DNA from: PALSA-350 sp963796145 | GTDB taxonomy: Bacteria; Acidobacteriota; Terriglobia; Terriglobales; Acidobacteriaceae | Length of the DNA: 64,000 bases | NCBI GenBank assembly: GCA_963796145.1 | Contig: CAWCKO010000075.1 | Span: 107,796-171,795 of the forward strand | Reading direction: 5' to 3' | Part shown: positions 17,729 through 26,970 of the stretch, one piece after another | How the letters are laid out: each line of letters begins with the position of its first letter | Position numbering within the stretch: the first letter of the stretch is position 1 | Program-made: the position numbers and the translations under genes | The notes under the pieces: model-generated | What the model saw: only the letters and a program-made list of their open reading frames with translations | What the model was told of the DNA's origin: nothing | Databases searched by the model: none

Positions 17729-20700
17729 CCACGATATTGTTCTGCCCGGTATAACGATGAAGCAGCACTTGGAACGCGGCCAGCAGCGTCATGTACAGAG
17801 TCGCGCCTTCACTCTGGCCAAGCACTTGCAGTCCATTTAGCAGGTCGGTGGGAAAGGTGACGGTCTCTGTTGCTCCGCGATAACTTTGTGTTGCCGGGCG
17901 CGGCCGGTCAGTCTGGATTTCGATCCTCGCCGGCGCGTCCGCGAGCTGTTTCTTCCAGTAATCGAGCTGCTCTGCCAGCGGGCCGCTGGCAAGCCACTCT
18001 CGCTGCCACACGGCATAGTCGGCGTACTGAATCGGCAATTCAACCAATGTCGAGGGCCGGCTTTCGAGAGCTTCTTCATAGAGCGTGGCGAGTTCCTCCA
18101 CCAGCGGCCGCATCGACCAGCCATCCGTGGCACTGTGATGGATATTCAGCAGCAGAATGTGTTCACGCTGGTCGAGACGCAACAGCAGGCCGCGCACCAA
18201 TGGCCCGCTTTCGAGAACGAATGGCCTTTGTCCCTCCGCGATGATCAAGCGTCGCGCCTCCGCTTGCCGTCGATCCGCCGGCACGTCGGAGATATCGACC
18301 ACGGGAATATCAATCGTCAGCTCGGGCGCAATCACCTGCACGGGACGGTCGCCGTGTAAGCGATAGGTTGTGCGCAGTATTTCATGCCGGCGTATGATCC
18401 CGTTGACCGCACTCTTTATGCAATCGGGGTTCAGAGTGCCGGTCAACCGCATCGACATGGGGAAATTAAATTGCGAGTTCTCCGGCTCCAGCTGGTCGAG
18501 AAACCACAAGCGTTCCTGCGCCGAGGAAAGCGGCAGCGGTTTATTCCGGGCATGCCGGGGTATGGCTGCGAGCTGCCGCGACGGCCCTGCAGCGTCGATG
18601 CCGGCTGCCAGCATTTCCAGCGACGGCCGTTCAAAGACGCTCCGCAGGGGCAGGTCAATGTTCATCGCCACTCGCACCCGGGAGACCACTTGAGCGGCAA
18701 GCAGAGAGTGTCCACCCAAGGAGAAGAAGTTGTCGCCCACGCCGATTCGCGGGAGGTGCAGCAGCGCGGACCAAATTTCCGCCAATCGCAGTTCAGTCGG
18801 CGTCTGCGGAGCTGAGTACTTAGCAGCGTCATGCACAAACGCCGGCGTGGGCAATGCTTTCCTGTCGATCTTCCCGTTCAGCGTGAGTGGAAATTCGTTC
18901 AGAAGCACGAACGCGGACGGAATCATGTAGTCGGGCAAAGTCTTCCGTACACTTTGTTCCAGGGTCGCCGGAAGCAGAGTCGCGCCGGGTCTGCCAACTA
19001 CGTAAGCCACCAAACGAGCTACGCCAGGCCGGTCTTCACGAACCGAAACGACGCTTCGCTCGACGCCCTCGCACCGGTCCAGCGTGGTTTCAATCTCCCC
19101 TAGCTCAATACGAAAGCCGCGCAGCTTGACTTGATAATCCAACCGTCCGAAATATTGCAGGTCGCCGCTCGGCAACCACCGGCACCGATCCCCGGTCCGA
19201 TACATGACGGCGCCAGGCGATGCAGCGAAAGGATTGGGCACAAACCGTTCTTTGGTTAGCGCCGCGCGCCCATAATAGCCCCGCGCCACCCCGTCGCCGG
19301 CGATATATAGTTCGCCCGCCACCCCGACGGGAACCAGTTTAAGATGCGGATCGAGCACGTAACACTGGGTGTTGGCAAGAGGCTTTCCGATGGTTACCTG
19401 ACCACCCGGCGCGATCAGCGCGAAGGTTGCATAGGACGTTTCGGTGGGACCATACAAGTTGTAAACCTTGCCCGCCGAGGTGGACGCGTAGAGCCGATCC
19501 GGTAACGCCTCCGGCACAGCCTCGCCCGCCATGTTCAACGTTTGCACCGAAGCAGGAATGGCGTCGATGTCGAGTAACTCAGCCATCACAGAAGGCACGG
19601 CGTTGATCAGTGTCACCTCGTTGCGCGCCGGGAGAACCTCGAGATCGAGCGCTGTTTCGGCAACAATGAGTTTGCCTCCAGCGCTCAAGGTGACGAACAT
19701 CTCGAACATGGAGACGTCGAAACAAATAGATGTTGAAAAAAGCACGCCCGATAGTTCTGAAGGGCTGAATACCTCGCGCGCCCAATGGATGAACGTCACC
19801 GGCGTGCGATGCTCGATCGCTACACCCTTCGGCCTTCCGGTCGATCCTGAAGTGAACAGGATGTATGCCAGATTCGCGGACCGTGCCTGGGTAACGGGAT
19901 CGTCAACCGGTTCCTTGCTCATCGCCGGACCATCTGCGTCGAGGTAGATAGTCCGCCCCGCAAATGCCGACAGCTGACTTTCGAAACCTCTTTGTGTCAG
20001 GACGATCGGTGCGTGTGCATCTTCGAGAATCCCGGCCAGGCGCTCCGGCGGGTAATTCGGATCGAGCGGGACATAGGGACTGCCGGATTTGAGAATCCCC
20101 AAAATGCCAGTTACTAACTCAGCCGTGCGGGCACCGCAGATTCCAATCGGCACATCGGGTCCGGCGCCGTGGCGCATCAGATAGTGTCCAATCTGATTGG
20201 CGCTCGCGTTTAGCTCCCGGTAGCTGATCCTTCGCTCACCATCGACCACCGCCGCGGCATCCGGCGTCCGCTTCGCTTGCGATGCCACCAGATCGTGGAT
20301 ACAGACATCGCGAGGATAATCCGCCGCCGTATCGTTAAATTGATCCAGTATCCGGCGGCGCTCCCGCTCGTCGAGGAATTCCAGTTCCGAGAGCTGCTTT
20401 TCAGGGTGCTCCGCAATGGCTTCGAGCAAATTCTGAAAATGTCCGAGCATGGTTCGGATGGTGGCGGCGTCGAATAGATCCGTGTTGTATTCGACGCGCA
20501 GCTGCATGCCGTCGGTTTCATGGGTCGCAAACCAGGCCATGTCGAATGCAGAGGTCCCTTGATGCAGCGGCAGGCGTTCCAAACTCAGCCCTGGCAACTG
20601 CAGTGCTTGCTGTTCGGCGTTCTGCAGCGCGAATAAAACTTGAAAAACAGGCTGGTAGCTTAGGCTGCGTTCCGGCTGGAGTTCCTCCACCAGTTTTTCG

Positions 20701-21419
20701 AACGGGATGTCCTGATGAGCATAAGCGCTCAAGGTAGCTTCCTTGACGCGCCCCAGCAGCTCGCGAAATGGGGGATTACCGGAAAGATCGGTTCGCAGCG
20801 CCAGCGTGTTCACAAAGAAACCGATCAAACGCTCAATCTCGGTGTAGTTCCGGCCGGCGATCGGGGACCCGACGACAACATCCTGCTGCCCGGAATAACG
20901 GCTGAGAAGTATTTGATGCGCGGCCAGCAGCGTCATGAATAACGTTGCGCCCTCGTTCTGGCTAAGAATGGTCAGCCTTTGCACCAGCTCGCGGGACAGG
21001 AGCTGCGTCTCCGTGGCGCCTCGATATGTCAAGAGGTTGGGGCGTGGCCGGTCGGTCGGCAGCTCCAGCAGCGGCGGCGCTCCGGCGAGTTGCTGCCGCC
21101 AATAGGAAGCTTGCTTTCCCAGTTCTTCGCCTTGCAGCCAGGCGCGCTGCCAAACCGCAAAATCCGCGTACTGAACCGCAAGTTCTGGCAGCGGCGAAGG
21201 CTCACCACGCACAAAGGCCGCATACAGCGCCTCCAGCTCCTGGGCCAGTATCCCTGCCGACCAGCGATCGCCTGCGATGTGATGAATCACGATCAGCAGC
21301 ACATGCTGATCATTCGCTGCGCGAAGCAAAAATGCGCGCAGCATTGGATCGCGGGCCAGATCGAACGGCCGCTTCGCGCGCTCCAGCGCCCATCGCTGGA
21401 TCTCGTCCTTGCCTGTCAT
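17520..21419 (-). CDS. NRPS 1, third segment: C - A(Ala-like) - T - C
   Basis: This is the largest open stretch, 1299 codons. It contains a C domain with HHIAGDR (HHxxxD intact, final Gly replaced by Arg), an A domain (FTSGSTGRPKG, FDVSMFE, YGPTETS, LNGKIDRK), a T domain (GGHSLLAAQ) and most of a second C domain (HHSATDG). The A-domain pocket reads D-V-F-N-N-A-L, then S/Y-Y/A depending on a one-residue gap, then K. This resembles the published alanine code DLFNNALTYK; alanine is a moderate-confidence call. The frame enters near 21410 (extra base) and leaves near 17607 (extra base), so terminal residues outside those points are not real. Confidence 0.9.
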   Translation of the reverse strand: MTGKDEIQRWALERAKRPFDLARDPMLRAFLLRAANDQHVLLIVIHHIAGDRWSAGILAQELEALYAAFVRGEPSPLPELAVQYADFAVWQRAWLQGEELGKQASYWRQQLAGAPPLLELPTDRPRPNLLTYRGATETQLLSRELVQRLTILSQNEGATLFMTLLAAHQILLSRYSGQQDVVVGSPIAGRNYTEIERLIGFFVNTLALRTDLSGNPPFRELLGRVKEATLSAYAHQDIPFEKLVEELQPERSLSYQPVFQVLFALQNAEQQALQLPGLSLERLPLHQGTSAFDMAWFATHETDGMQLRVEYNTDLFDAATIRTMLGHFQNLLEAIAEHPEKQLSELEFLDERERRRILDQFNDTAADYPRDVCIHDLVASQAKRTPDAAAVVDGERRISYRELNASANQIGHYLMRHGAGPDVPIGICGARTAELVTGILGILKSGSPYVPLDPNYPPERLAGILEDAHAPIVLTQRGFESQLSAFAGRTIYLDADGPAMSKEPVDDPVTQARSANLAYILFTSGSTGRPKGVAIEHRTPVTFIHWAREVFSPSELSGVLFSTSICFDVSMFEMFVTLSAGGKLIVAETALDLEVLPARNEVTLINAVPSVMAELLDIDAIPASVQTLNMAGEAVPEALPDRLYASTSAGKVYNLYGPTETSYATFALIAPGGQVTIGKPLANTQCYVLDPHLKLVPVGVAGELYIAGDGVARGYYGRAALTKERFVPNPFAASPGAVMYRTGDRCRWLPSGDLQYFGRLDYQVKLRGFRIELGEIETTLDRCEGVERSVVSVREDRPGVARLVAYVVGRPGATLLPATLEQSVRKTLPDYMIPSAFVLLNEFPLTLNGKIDRKALPTPAFVHDAAKYSAPQTPTELRLAEIWSALLHLPRIGVGDNFFSLGGHSLLAAQVVSRVRVAMNIDLPLRSVFERPSLEMLAAGIDAAGPSRQLAAIPRHARNKPLPLSSAQERLWFLDQLEPENSQFNFPMSMRLTGTLNPDCIKSAVNGIIRRHEILRTTYRLHGDRPVQVIAPELTIDIPVVDISDVPADRRQAEARRLIIAEGQRPFVLESGPLVRGLLLRLDQREHILLLNIHHSATDGWSMRPLVEELATLYEEALESRPSTLVELPIQYADYAVWQREWLASGPLAEQLDYWKKQLADAPARIEIQTDRPRPATQSYRGATETVTFPTDLLNGLQVLGQSEGATLYMTLLAAFQVLLHRYTGQNNIVVGTVVANRTRAEVEDLIGIFINTLPMHTDVGGNPSFRELLRASPGHGTRSFLPSRPSVRGTGESNGSRS

Positions 21420-22203
21420 CGGCGGACAAATGCGAGAGGTCAGTCACCTCAAGTTGGCAATTGGAAGGCGGCGTAATCAGCTGGATGGGTTGCCCGTCCA
21501 ACTCGTGAAATGTAGTGCGGAGCGCCTCGTGCCGCCTTACGACTTCATTCAGGCTCCTTTCGAGAGCATTCACTTGCAATGGACCACGGATGCGCGTCAT
21601 TTGCGGAATGTTGTACAGCGGAGTCTCGGGCTCAATCTGATTGATGAACCACAGCCGCTGCTGGGCGAAAGAAGCCGGCGCGGGTTCGCTGCGTCCCTGT
21701 CTCTTCACCGGGGGCGGTCGCAACAGGCCAGTTTGCGCCCGCCGCGCCGATTCGATAAGCGCTGCAAAGCCCGCCAGCGAGGGTTCTTCGAACATCGCTC
21801 GAAGCGGCATCTCCACGCCGAGAGCTTGTCGCACGCGCGAAATAACCTGCACACCCAGGAGCGAATTCCCACCGAGTTGGAAAAAGCTATCCTGACTTCC
21901 GGGCTGCTCGATCCGCAACAAGGAAGCCCAGATACCGCTAAGGATTTCTTCGCTCGCGGTTCGCGCTTTTAAAACGCCTGTCTCGGTGTTCGTCCGCGCG
22001 AATCGGGTTTGGACGGCACTCGAAATGGCTTCAACCCCGCCCAGCTCCCGTGCGATTTGCATTAAATCCGTTCGTGCCGGGCCCGGAGCGGCAAACGCCA
22101 ACGTCGTCTCCGGCTGCGGGATGGAGGTTTCGGCCGCTCCTCTCTGGTCAGCAACTCGGGCAAATGCGGCAGGAGAACCGATAAACAGTGCCGCCGTTGG
22201 CAT
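21310..22203 (-). CDS. NRPS 1, second segment: end of FkbH - T - start of C
   Basis: From the junction near 22173 the frame continues FkbH (PAAFARVADQRG) and then a linker. A T domain follows with FFQLGGNSLLGVQ, and then the beginning of a condensation domain (PASFAQQRLWFINQ, RRHEALRTTF). The frame is lost again near 21410, where one surplus base separates SADDRQ from DEIQRWALE. The T domain directly after the FkbH domain is the natural acceptor for the glyceryl unit that FkbH proteins take from 1,3-bisphosphoglycerate. The segment is part of NRPS 1, not an independent gene. Confidence 0.8.
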   Translation of the reverse strand: MPTAALFIGSPAAFARVADQRGAAETSIPQPETTLAFAAPGPARTDLMQIARELGGVEAISSAVQTRFARTNTETGVLKARTASEEILSGIWASLLRIEQPGSQDSFFQLGGNSLLGVQVISRVRQALGVEMPLRAMFEEPSLAGFAALIESARRAQTGLLRPPPVKRQGRSEPAPASFAQQRLWFINQIEPETPLYNIPQMTRIRGPLQVNALERSLNEVVRRHEALRTTFHELDGQPIQLITPPSNCQLEVTDLSHLSADDRQGRDPAMGAGAREAAVRSGPRSNAARIFASRSE

Positions 22204-25200
22204 ACTCGCGGGATGGCGGCCCCATGCCTTCTAAAAAGTCCGCAGCCGGTCGGTTCTTCGGTGTGGCGGCGAACCGCACGTCCACCCACTCCAGCCCACG
22301 CTCCACTGCTACTTCGCCCAACTTTGCCAAAAGGCGGTGCTCAACTCTTCGTCCCAGTGCGCGGCAGCTCATGAGCAGCGTATCCACTGTTAGCGCATCG
22401 GCCTGCGCGGCAAATATTGCCGCGCCGACCAGGCCGTAGTCTCCGAATCGGTCGGTCACTTCCACAACGAGGCATTCGCTCCCTGCCTCGCTTAACCGCT
22501 CGATTTCGGTTTCGGTGCGCCGTATCGTCGTGCAGTTGAACTGATTCGTTCGCTGGGTCAATTGCGATACGCGCGCCAGGTCTTCCGACTGCATCCGTCG
22601 AATGACAATTTTCAGCTCCAGCCCGCGCAGAAACTCTTCCAGGCTGCCCGCACCCGCGCGTGATTCTCCGCGTTCGCGCTCCTGGTCATAGAAATCGCTG
22701 CGCCGGCGATCTTCACTCGTGGCATTCCAGTGATCGAACGCCCAGAAATGGCGCAGAACAGCTGGTATTCGTTCAGAATCCGACGGCAGTTCGAGCACCA
22801 GCACTCCGGGGCAATTCGCTCGCACCTCCGCACACTCCAGCGGATTGTCGTCGACCAGAATGAAGCTGTCCACACCCACACGCAGCTCCCGCGCGAGATC
22901 TCTCAAATTCTCTGATTTCGGCCGCCAGTTCAATCGCGACGCAACCAGATCCTTCTGCTGTATCAGCATCCCCGGATTGATCTCGAACACAGCCGCAACA
23001 TCCGCCTCGGCATTCTTGCTGACCAGGCACAGCAACATGCCTGCTTCACGCTGCTGCAACATGAATTCCTGAAGAGCCCGGCGCGTCGTGTCAACCTCGA
23101 CACCGGCGGCCCCTTCTTCTCCACACACCCCTTTCCAGAGCGTGTTGTCGCAATCGAGCGCAATCACCTTGTAAGGGGCGCTTCGAATCCCGTGAATCCT
23201 GCGCGCCGCCATGGAGGCAAGCGCTACAAAAAAAGCCGGGGTGTAAGGGATGGCTCCCAGCCCTTCCGCGTATTCGTCGCGGTAATCGTCCACAGGATAC
23301 AAGTTCAGAATGTCTGCCGAGCCGATCAGGTGGATACCCGGCTGCCCGGCCAACTCCGCAGCGAGTACCTGCTCGCCGGCTTCGTCCGATGGCGGGCATA
23401 TGCAAAGGATGAACTGCGCGGTGCCACGCGCGGCCGCGGTCTTCAGGGATTGCGCCAGTTCCCGTGCCTGACTTACCGAATCAAGGCCGTTCCGCCACTT
23501 GAAAAAAACCAAATTGAAGCCGTCGCGGTTGCTCGCCAATAAGCTGGAGGGGTCCAGCAGCTGCTGAAACACCTGATCGAACGGCGCGAATTCAATGCTT
23601 GAAGGCATCCGGAGTTGCTCCATCCAGAATGCAAGCGGCTCTTCGAGCGGCTCCACCGTGAAGTTCGCGGCGATGGCGATCGTCTGCTTACGCTGGGCCT
23701 GACGATGCTCGGCAGCGCGTTCGAGCAGCGCGTTCGAAATGCCGATTTGCTCGATCCTGGTTTCGGGCGTCTCGACCATGCACCGCAGCACGCCGGCAAC
23801 GCTCGAGAGCAGATTCTCTATCGTGCGGCGCTCGAAACGATTGGCCCGATATTCACATTCGATCTGCAGACCACCTGCCGTCTCGGTCGCGATGAAGCGC
23901 AGGTCGAGCAATGCCACCTGGGTATCGAAACCGAAGTGTTCCGCTGCAAAGTCGCGACCGTTCCTCGCTATTGCGGGAAAGCTTTGCAGCAGCAGCGCGA
24001 CGTTGAACAGCGGGTTGTCATTTGCTGTTCGTTCCGGGTTGATGTCGGCCACGATGCTGGCAAACGGGCAGTCCTGATGGGCAAACGCCCCCATCACGGC
24101 AGCCGTTTCGGCGTTCAGCACGTCCAGCGCGTTCTGCGAGTCCGCCAGCGGATTCCGCAGAGGTAATGGATTGACGAAGCAGCCAATCATGCGTTCAGTT
24201 CCACTCAGGCTGCGATTGCTGGCGATGGTGCCGAGAAGAAAGTCAGCCTGGCCGGACCATCGGTAGAGCACGATGCGCACCGCGGCCGCCAGCACACTAA
24301 ATAGCGTTGTCCCGTTTGCCCGGGCAAATACTTGCAGTGACCTAAGCGACTCTGCTGGAATCGTTGTCGAAAGCTGGTGCCCGCGGCGATCAAATGCGGA
24401 GATCGGCGCAATATCTTCGGGCAGAAAAAGGGCTGGAGGCGCGCCCTTGAGAACCCCGCGCCAATACTCAAGCTCGCTTTCCAGGCGCGAACCATCCATC
24501 CACTCGCGCTCCCAGGCCGCGTAGTCGGTGAAGTGCAGGTCCAGTTCGCCAAGCGGGCTGGTCCGGCCGTCGGCCAAAGCATCGTAAATCGTGATGAGTT
24601 CATCCAGCAGAATGCTGCCTGTGAATCCGTCGCTGACGGCATGGTGTATAGCCATGCAGAGCAGGCAGTCGTCGGGAGTAAGCCGAACAAGCCGCGCACG
24701 GAGCACCGGGCCATGCTCCAGGTCGAATGGCTCGCGGACGGTCTCAAGCGCCAGCTTCAGCGCAGCCCGCTCGTTCGCATTGGCGTCCAGGGCGGATAAA
24801 TCGCTTACCGGAATTCGTAATGGTGTGACCGGTTCAACAACCTGAACCGGGCCGTCCCCTCGCCCGGCAAATCGCACCCGCAGGATTTCGTGACGGCGGC
24901 GCAGTTCATTCAGGCTGCGCTCCAGCAGCGACGAGTCTAGTTTGCCGTGAATGCGGAAAATGCGCGCCGTATTGTAAAGCCCGGTGCCGGGATGCTGCTG
25001 CTCCAGCAGCCAGAACACCTGCTGCGAATGCGACAACGGGAACTCGCGCCGGCCTGGCACCCGAACCATCGCAGCCCCACCCGGCCGCAATTCGTCTATC
25101 ACGGCGGCAAGGTGGGCCACCGAAGGGTCTTCGAAGAAAGCCAGCAGGGGAAGATCTACATGCAGCACTTCGCCCACACGCGCAATGACGTCCATAGCAT

Positions 25201-25363
25201 TCAGCGAATCGCCGCCGATGTCGAAGAAATTGGCGTCAGTCTCCACATGGTCCAGACCAAGCACATCTGCCCAGATTTTCGCGACGGCGTCCTCGGATAC
25301 GCTGCGGCCGCCGGATGACATGAGCGCGCTCTGAGCTTCGCTATTGTCTGACTGTATGGTCAT
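22148..25363 (-). CDS. NRPS 1, first segment: T - C - FkbH-like glyceryl transferase
   Basis: The N-terminus of a roughly 3,780-residue synthetase. Residues 20-95 form a T domain with Ser53 (IGGDS). Residues 105-545 form a C domain with intact H240-H-A-V-S-D-G246. From about 575 to the end runs an FkbH-like domain of the HAD superfamily, with the nucleophile motif D737-C-D-N-T-L-W and downstream VSKNAEAD and LVDDNPLE. FkbH proteins load D-glyceryl from 1,3-bisphosphoglycerate onto a carrier while removing its phosphate. The order T-C-FkbH-T recalls the acyl-glycerate start of vioprolide-type assembly lines. The stand-alone acyl-AMP ligase 6 nt upstream could charge Ser53. An extra base near 22173 (TTCTCCTGCC) ends the frame just before the FkbH C-terminus. 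Confidence 0.92.
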   Translation of the reverse strand: MTIQSDNSEAQSALMSSGGRSVSEDAVAKIWADVLGLDHVETDANFFDIGGDSLNAMDVIARVGEVLHVDLPLLAFFEDPSVAHLAAVIDELRPGGAAMVRVPGRREFPLSHSQQVFWLLEQQHPGTGLYNTARIFRIHGKLDSSLLERSLNELRRRHEILRVRFAGRGDGPVQVVEPVTPLRIPVSDLSALDANANERAALKLALETVREPFDLEHGPVLRARLVRLTPDDCLLCMAIHHAVSDGFTGSILLDELITIYDALADGRTSPLGELDLHFTDYAAWEREWMDGSRLESELEYWRGVLKGAPPALFLPEDIAPISAFDRRGHQLSTTIPAESLRSLQVFARANGTTLFSVLAAAVRIVLYRWSGQADFLLGTIASNRSLSGTERMIGCFVNPLPLRNPLADSQNALDVLNAETAAVMGAFAHQDCPFASIVADINPERTANDNPLFNVALLLQSFPAIARNGRDFAAEHFGFDTQVALLDLRFIATETAGGLQIECEYRANRFERRTIENLLSSVAGVLRCMVETPETRIEQIGISNALLERAAEHRQAQRKQTIAIAANFTVEPLEEPLAFWMEQLRMPSSIEFAPFDQVFQQLLDPSSLLASNRDGFNLVFFKWRNGLDSVSQARELAQSLKTAAARGTAQFILCICPPSDEAGEQVLAAELAGQPGIHLIGSADILNLYPVDDYRDEYAEGLGAIPYTPAFFVALASMAARRIHGIRSAPYKVIALDCDNTLWKGVCGEEGAAGVEVDTTRRALQEFMLQQREAGMLLCLVSKNAEADVAAVFEINPGMLIQQKDLVASRLNWRPKSENLRDLARELRVGVDSFILVDDNPLECAEVRANCPGVLVLELPSDSERIPAVLRHFWAFDHWNATSEDRRRSDFYDQERERGESRAGAGSLEEFLRGLELKIVIRRMQSEDLARVSQLTQRTNQFNCTTIRRTETEIERLSEAGSECLVVEVTDRFGDYGLVGAAIFAAQADALTVDTLLMSCRALGRRVEHRLLAKLGEVAVERGLEWVDVRFAATPKNRPAADFLEGMGPPSREYANGGTVYRFSCRICPSC

Positions 25364-25369
25364 TTGGAT

Positions 25370-26782
25370 TTATTGTGCTGCTACGGGTTTGCATTCCTGC
25401 CCGGCATCCGAGAGGCGCGGGTAATCGATTTTTCCGTTAATTGTTCGGGGCAGTTCCGTCACGCCGATCACGTGTACTGCCGCTCGCGGCAGATCGAAAA
25501 TCTGGCATACAGCGTCCCTAACACCTTCGGCCGTTCCGCAGTTCTCCGCCGCGACCATTAGCAGATCATCCCGTCCAAAGCATGCAACCGCCAAGTTGAG
25601 CCGGCGCGACAGGACACTCTCCACTTCATCGAGGTTAAAGCGCTTGCCAAACAGCTTCAGGAACCGCTTCAGCCGCCCGGTGATGTAAAGATAGCCGTCG
25701 GCGTCTTCTCTCGCCAGATCGCCGGTCCGCAATATGCCTTGTAACTCGTCGCCTTTAGCAAGGTCCTCGCGGCATTCAGCATAGCCCATCATCACGTTGG
25801 GACCCATGTAAATGAGTTCTCCTGTCTGCTGATCCACCTTAAGCATGCCGCCCGGCACGGCCACTCCGATCGAGCCCACCTTTCTGCCGAGTTGTTCAAA
25901 TGGCACATAAGAGATCCGCGCCGTCGCCTCAGTCTGGCCGTACATGACAAAGAATTTCCACCCGCGCGCTAACGCCAGTTCATGCATCTGCAGGACATGA
26001 CGTTCATCAAGTTTCCCTCCCGCCTGCGTCAGCGTCTTCAGTGACGAACCTTTCTTCTTTAGCAGCCCGGTTTGAAGCAAAAGCTGATAAGTGTACGGCA
26101 CGCCGGCGAAAGACGTGCAGCCGTATCGGTCAACCGCGTCCCAAAACTCCCGGCGTACCACCGTATCTTCGCTGAAGACAATGGCAGCGCCCGCGTGGAG
26201 GTGACTATTGATAATCGATAGCCCATACGAATACGGCATTGGCAGCGACGTAATCGGCCGCTCCCCGGGTGTCAATTGCAAATACTGCGCGATGGAAGCT
26301 GCGTTCGCCTCCAGGCTCCTCAACGGGAGCCGGACCAGCTTCGGGCTTCCCGTGGATCCCGAAGTGTTCAATAGAAGCGCCAAATCAGGGTGAATTTCAA
26401 TGTCATCGGGTCTCTCTCTCTCAAACAGACACCATTCCCCGAATCCGCTTTCCCGGTATCCCTCGCCACGCCACCCGGGCGTCCCAGCAAAGACCCAGTC
26501 GGGCCGATAAGCGGCTAAAAAATCACGCTGCAACTCGCTGTTTAGGTTGGCATCGAGAAGGATCAGAGCTGCGTCGCTATTCAACGCCGCCAGGTACGCT
26601 GCGAGGCACTCATATTGATTACTAGCAAGCAGCAGCCCTAGAGACTTCCGGCCCAAGCGCGGCAGCGCAGCCTGAATTCTGGCTACATCATCCCGTAACT
26701 GGGCAAAACTCCACAGCTTGCCGCTTCGGGCGTCGATCGCAGCCAGCGATTCATCGCGCTGTGTCACCTTCCAAAATTCCAT
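25370..26782 (-). CDS. Stand-alone acyl/aryl-AMP ligase (AMP-dependent synthetase family)
   Basis: A 470-residue adenylate-forming enzyme. It has LLNTSGSTGSPKLV (P-loop, about 145-160), MYGQTEATAR (A5, about 280), TGDLAREDADGYLYITGR (A7-A8) and TINGKIDY with the catalytic Lys near 453. It is shorter than typical fatty-acyl-AMP ligases (about 560-600 residues) and has no carrier domain. It is the first gene of the minus-strand cluster, 6 nt upstream of NRPS 1, whose first domain is a free-standing T domain. The simplest role is activating a carboxylic acid starter and loading that T domain. The nature of the acid cannot be read from the sequence. The ATG at 26782 was chosen; another ATG three codons upstream is possible. 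Confidence 0.85.
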   Translation of the reverse strand: MEFWKVTQRDESLAAIDARSGKLWSFAQLRDDVARIQAALPRLGRKSLGLLLASNQYECLAAYLAALNSDAALILLDANLNSELQRDFLAAYRPDWVFAGTPGWRGEGYRESGFGEWCLFERERPDDIEIHPDLALLLNTSGSTGSPKLVRLPLRSLEANAASIAQYLQLTPGERPITSLPMPYSYGLSIINSHLHAGAAIVFSEDTVVRREFWDAVDRYGCTSFAGVPYTYQLLLQTGLLKKKGSSLKTLTQAGGKLDERHVLQMHELALARGWKFFVMYGQTEATARISYVPFEQLGRKVGSIGVAVPGGMLKVDQQTGELIYMGPNVMMGYAECREDLAKGDELQGILRTGDLAREDADGYLYITGRLKRFLKLFGKRFNLDEVESVLSRRLNLAVACFGRDDLLMVAAENCGTAEGVRDAVCQIFDLPRAAVHVIGVTELPRTINGKIDYPRLSDAGQECKPVAAQ

Positions 26783-26842
26783 CGCTCATGTTACTCAAGT
26801 AACTCAAGGCCGCGGTTGGACCTCTTGCACAGCAGTGGGTGC

Positions 26843-26872
26843 AATATACACTTGTCCCGCGACAACGGTCAA
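26843..26872 (-). promoter_or_regulatory. Candidate sigma70-type promoter of the NRPS operon with an inverted repeat in the spacer
   Basis: On the minus strand TTGACC (26872-26867) and TATATT (26848-26843) are separated by 18 nt, about 60 nt before the ligase ATG. The spacer holds a perfect 5-nt inverted repeat, TTGTC-N4-GACAA (26852-26865), placed where a repressor could block polymerase. It was read by eye; no other evidence. Confidence 0.45.
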
Positions 26873-26970
26873 GCCCGGGCTAAAATGGCTTATTATACAA
26901 TTTGGGGTTGGGACTGTCCCCGTTCGGATCAGGCTTGGTGACGAACAATTTCGGGGTATCGGAGTGTGGG

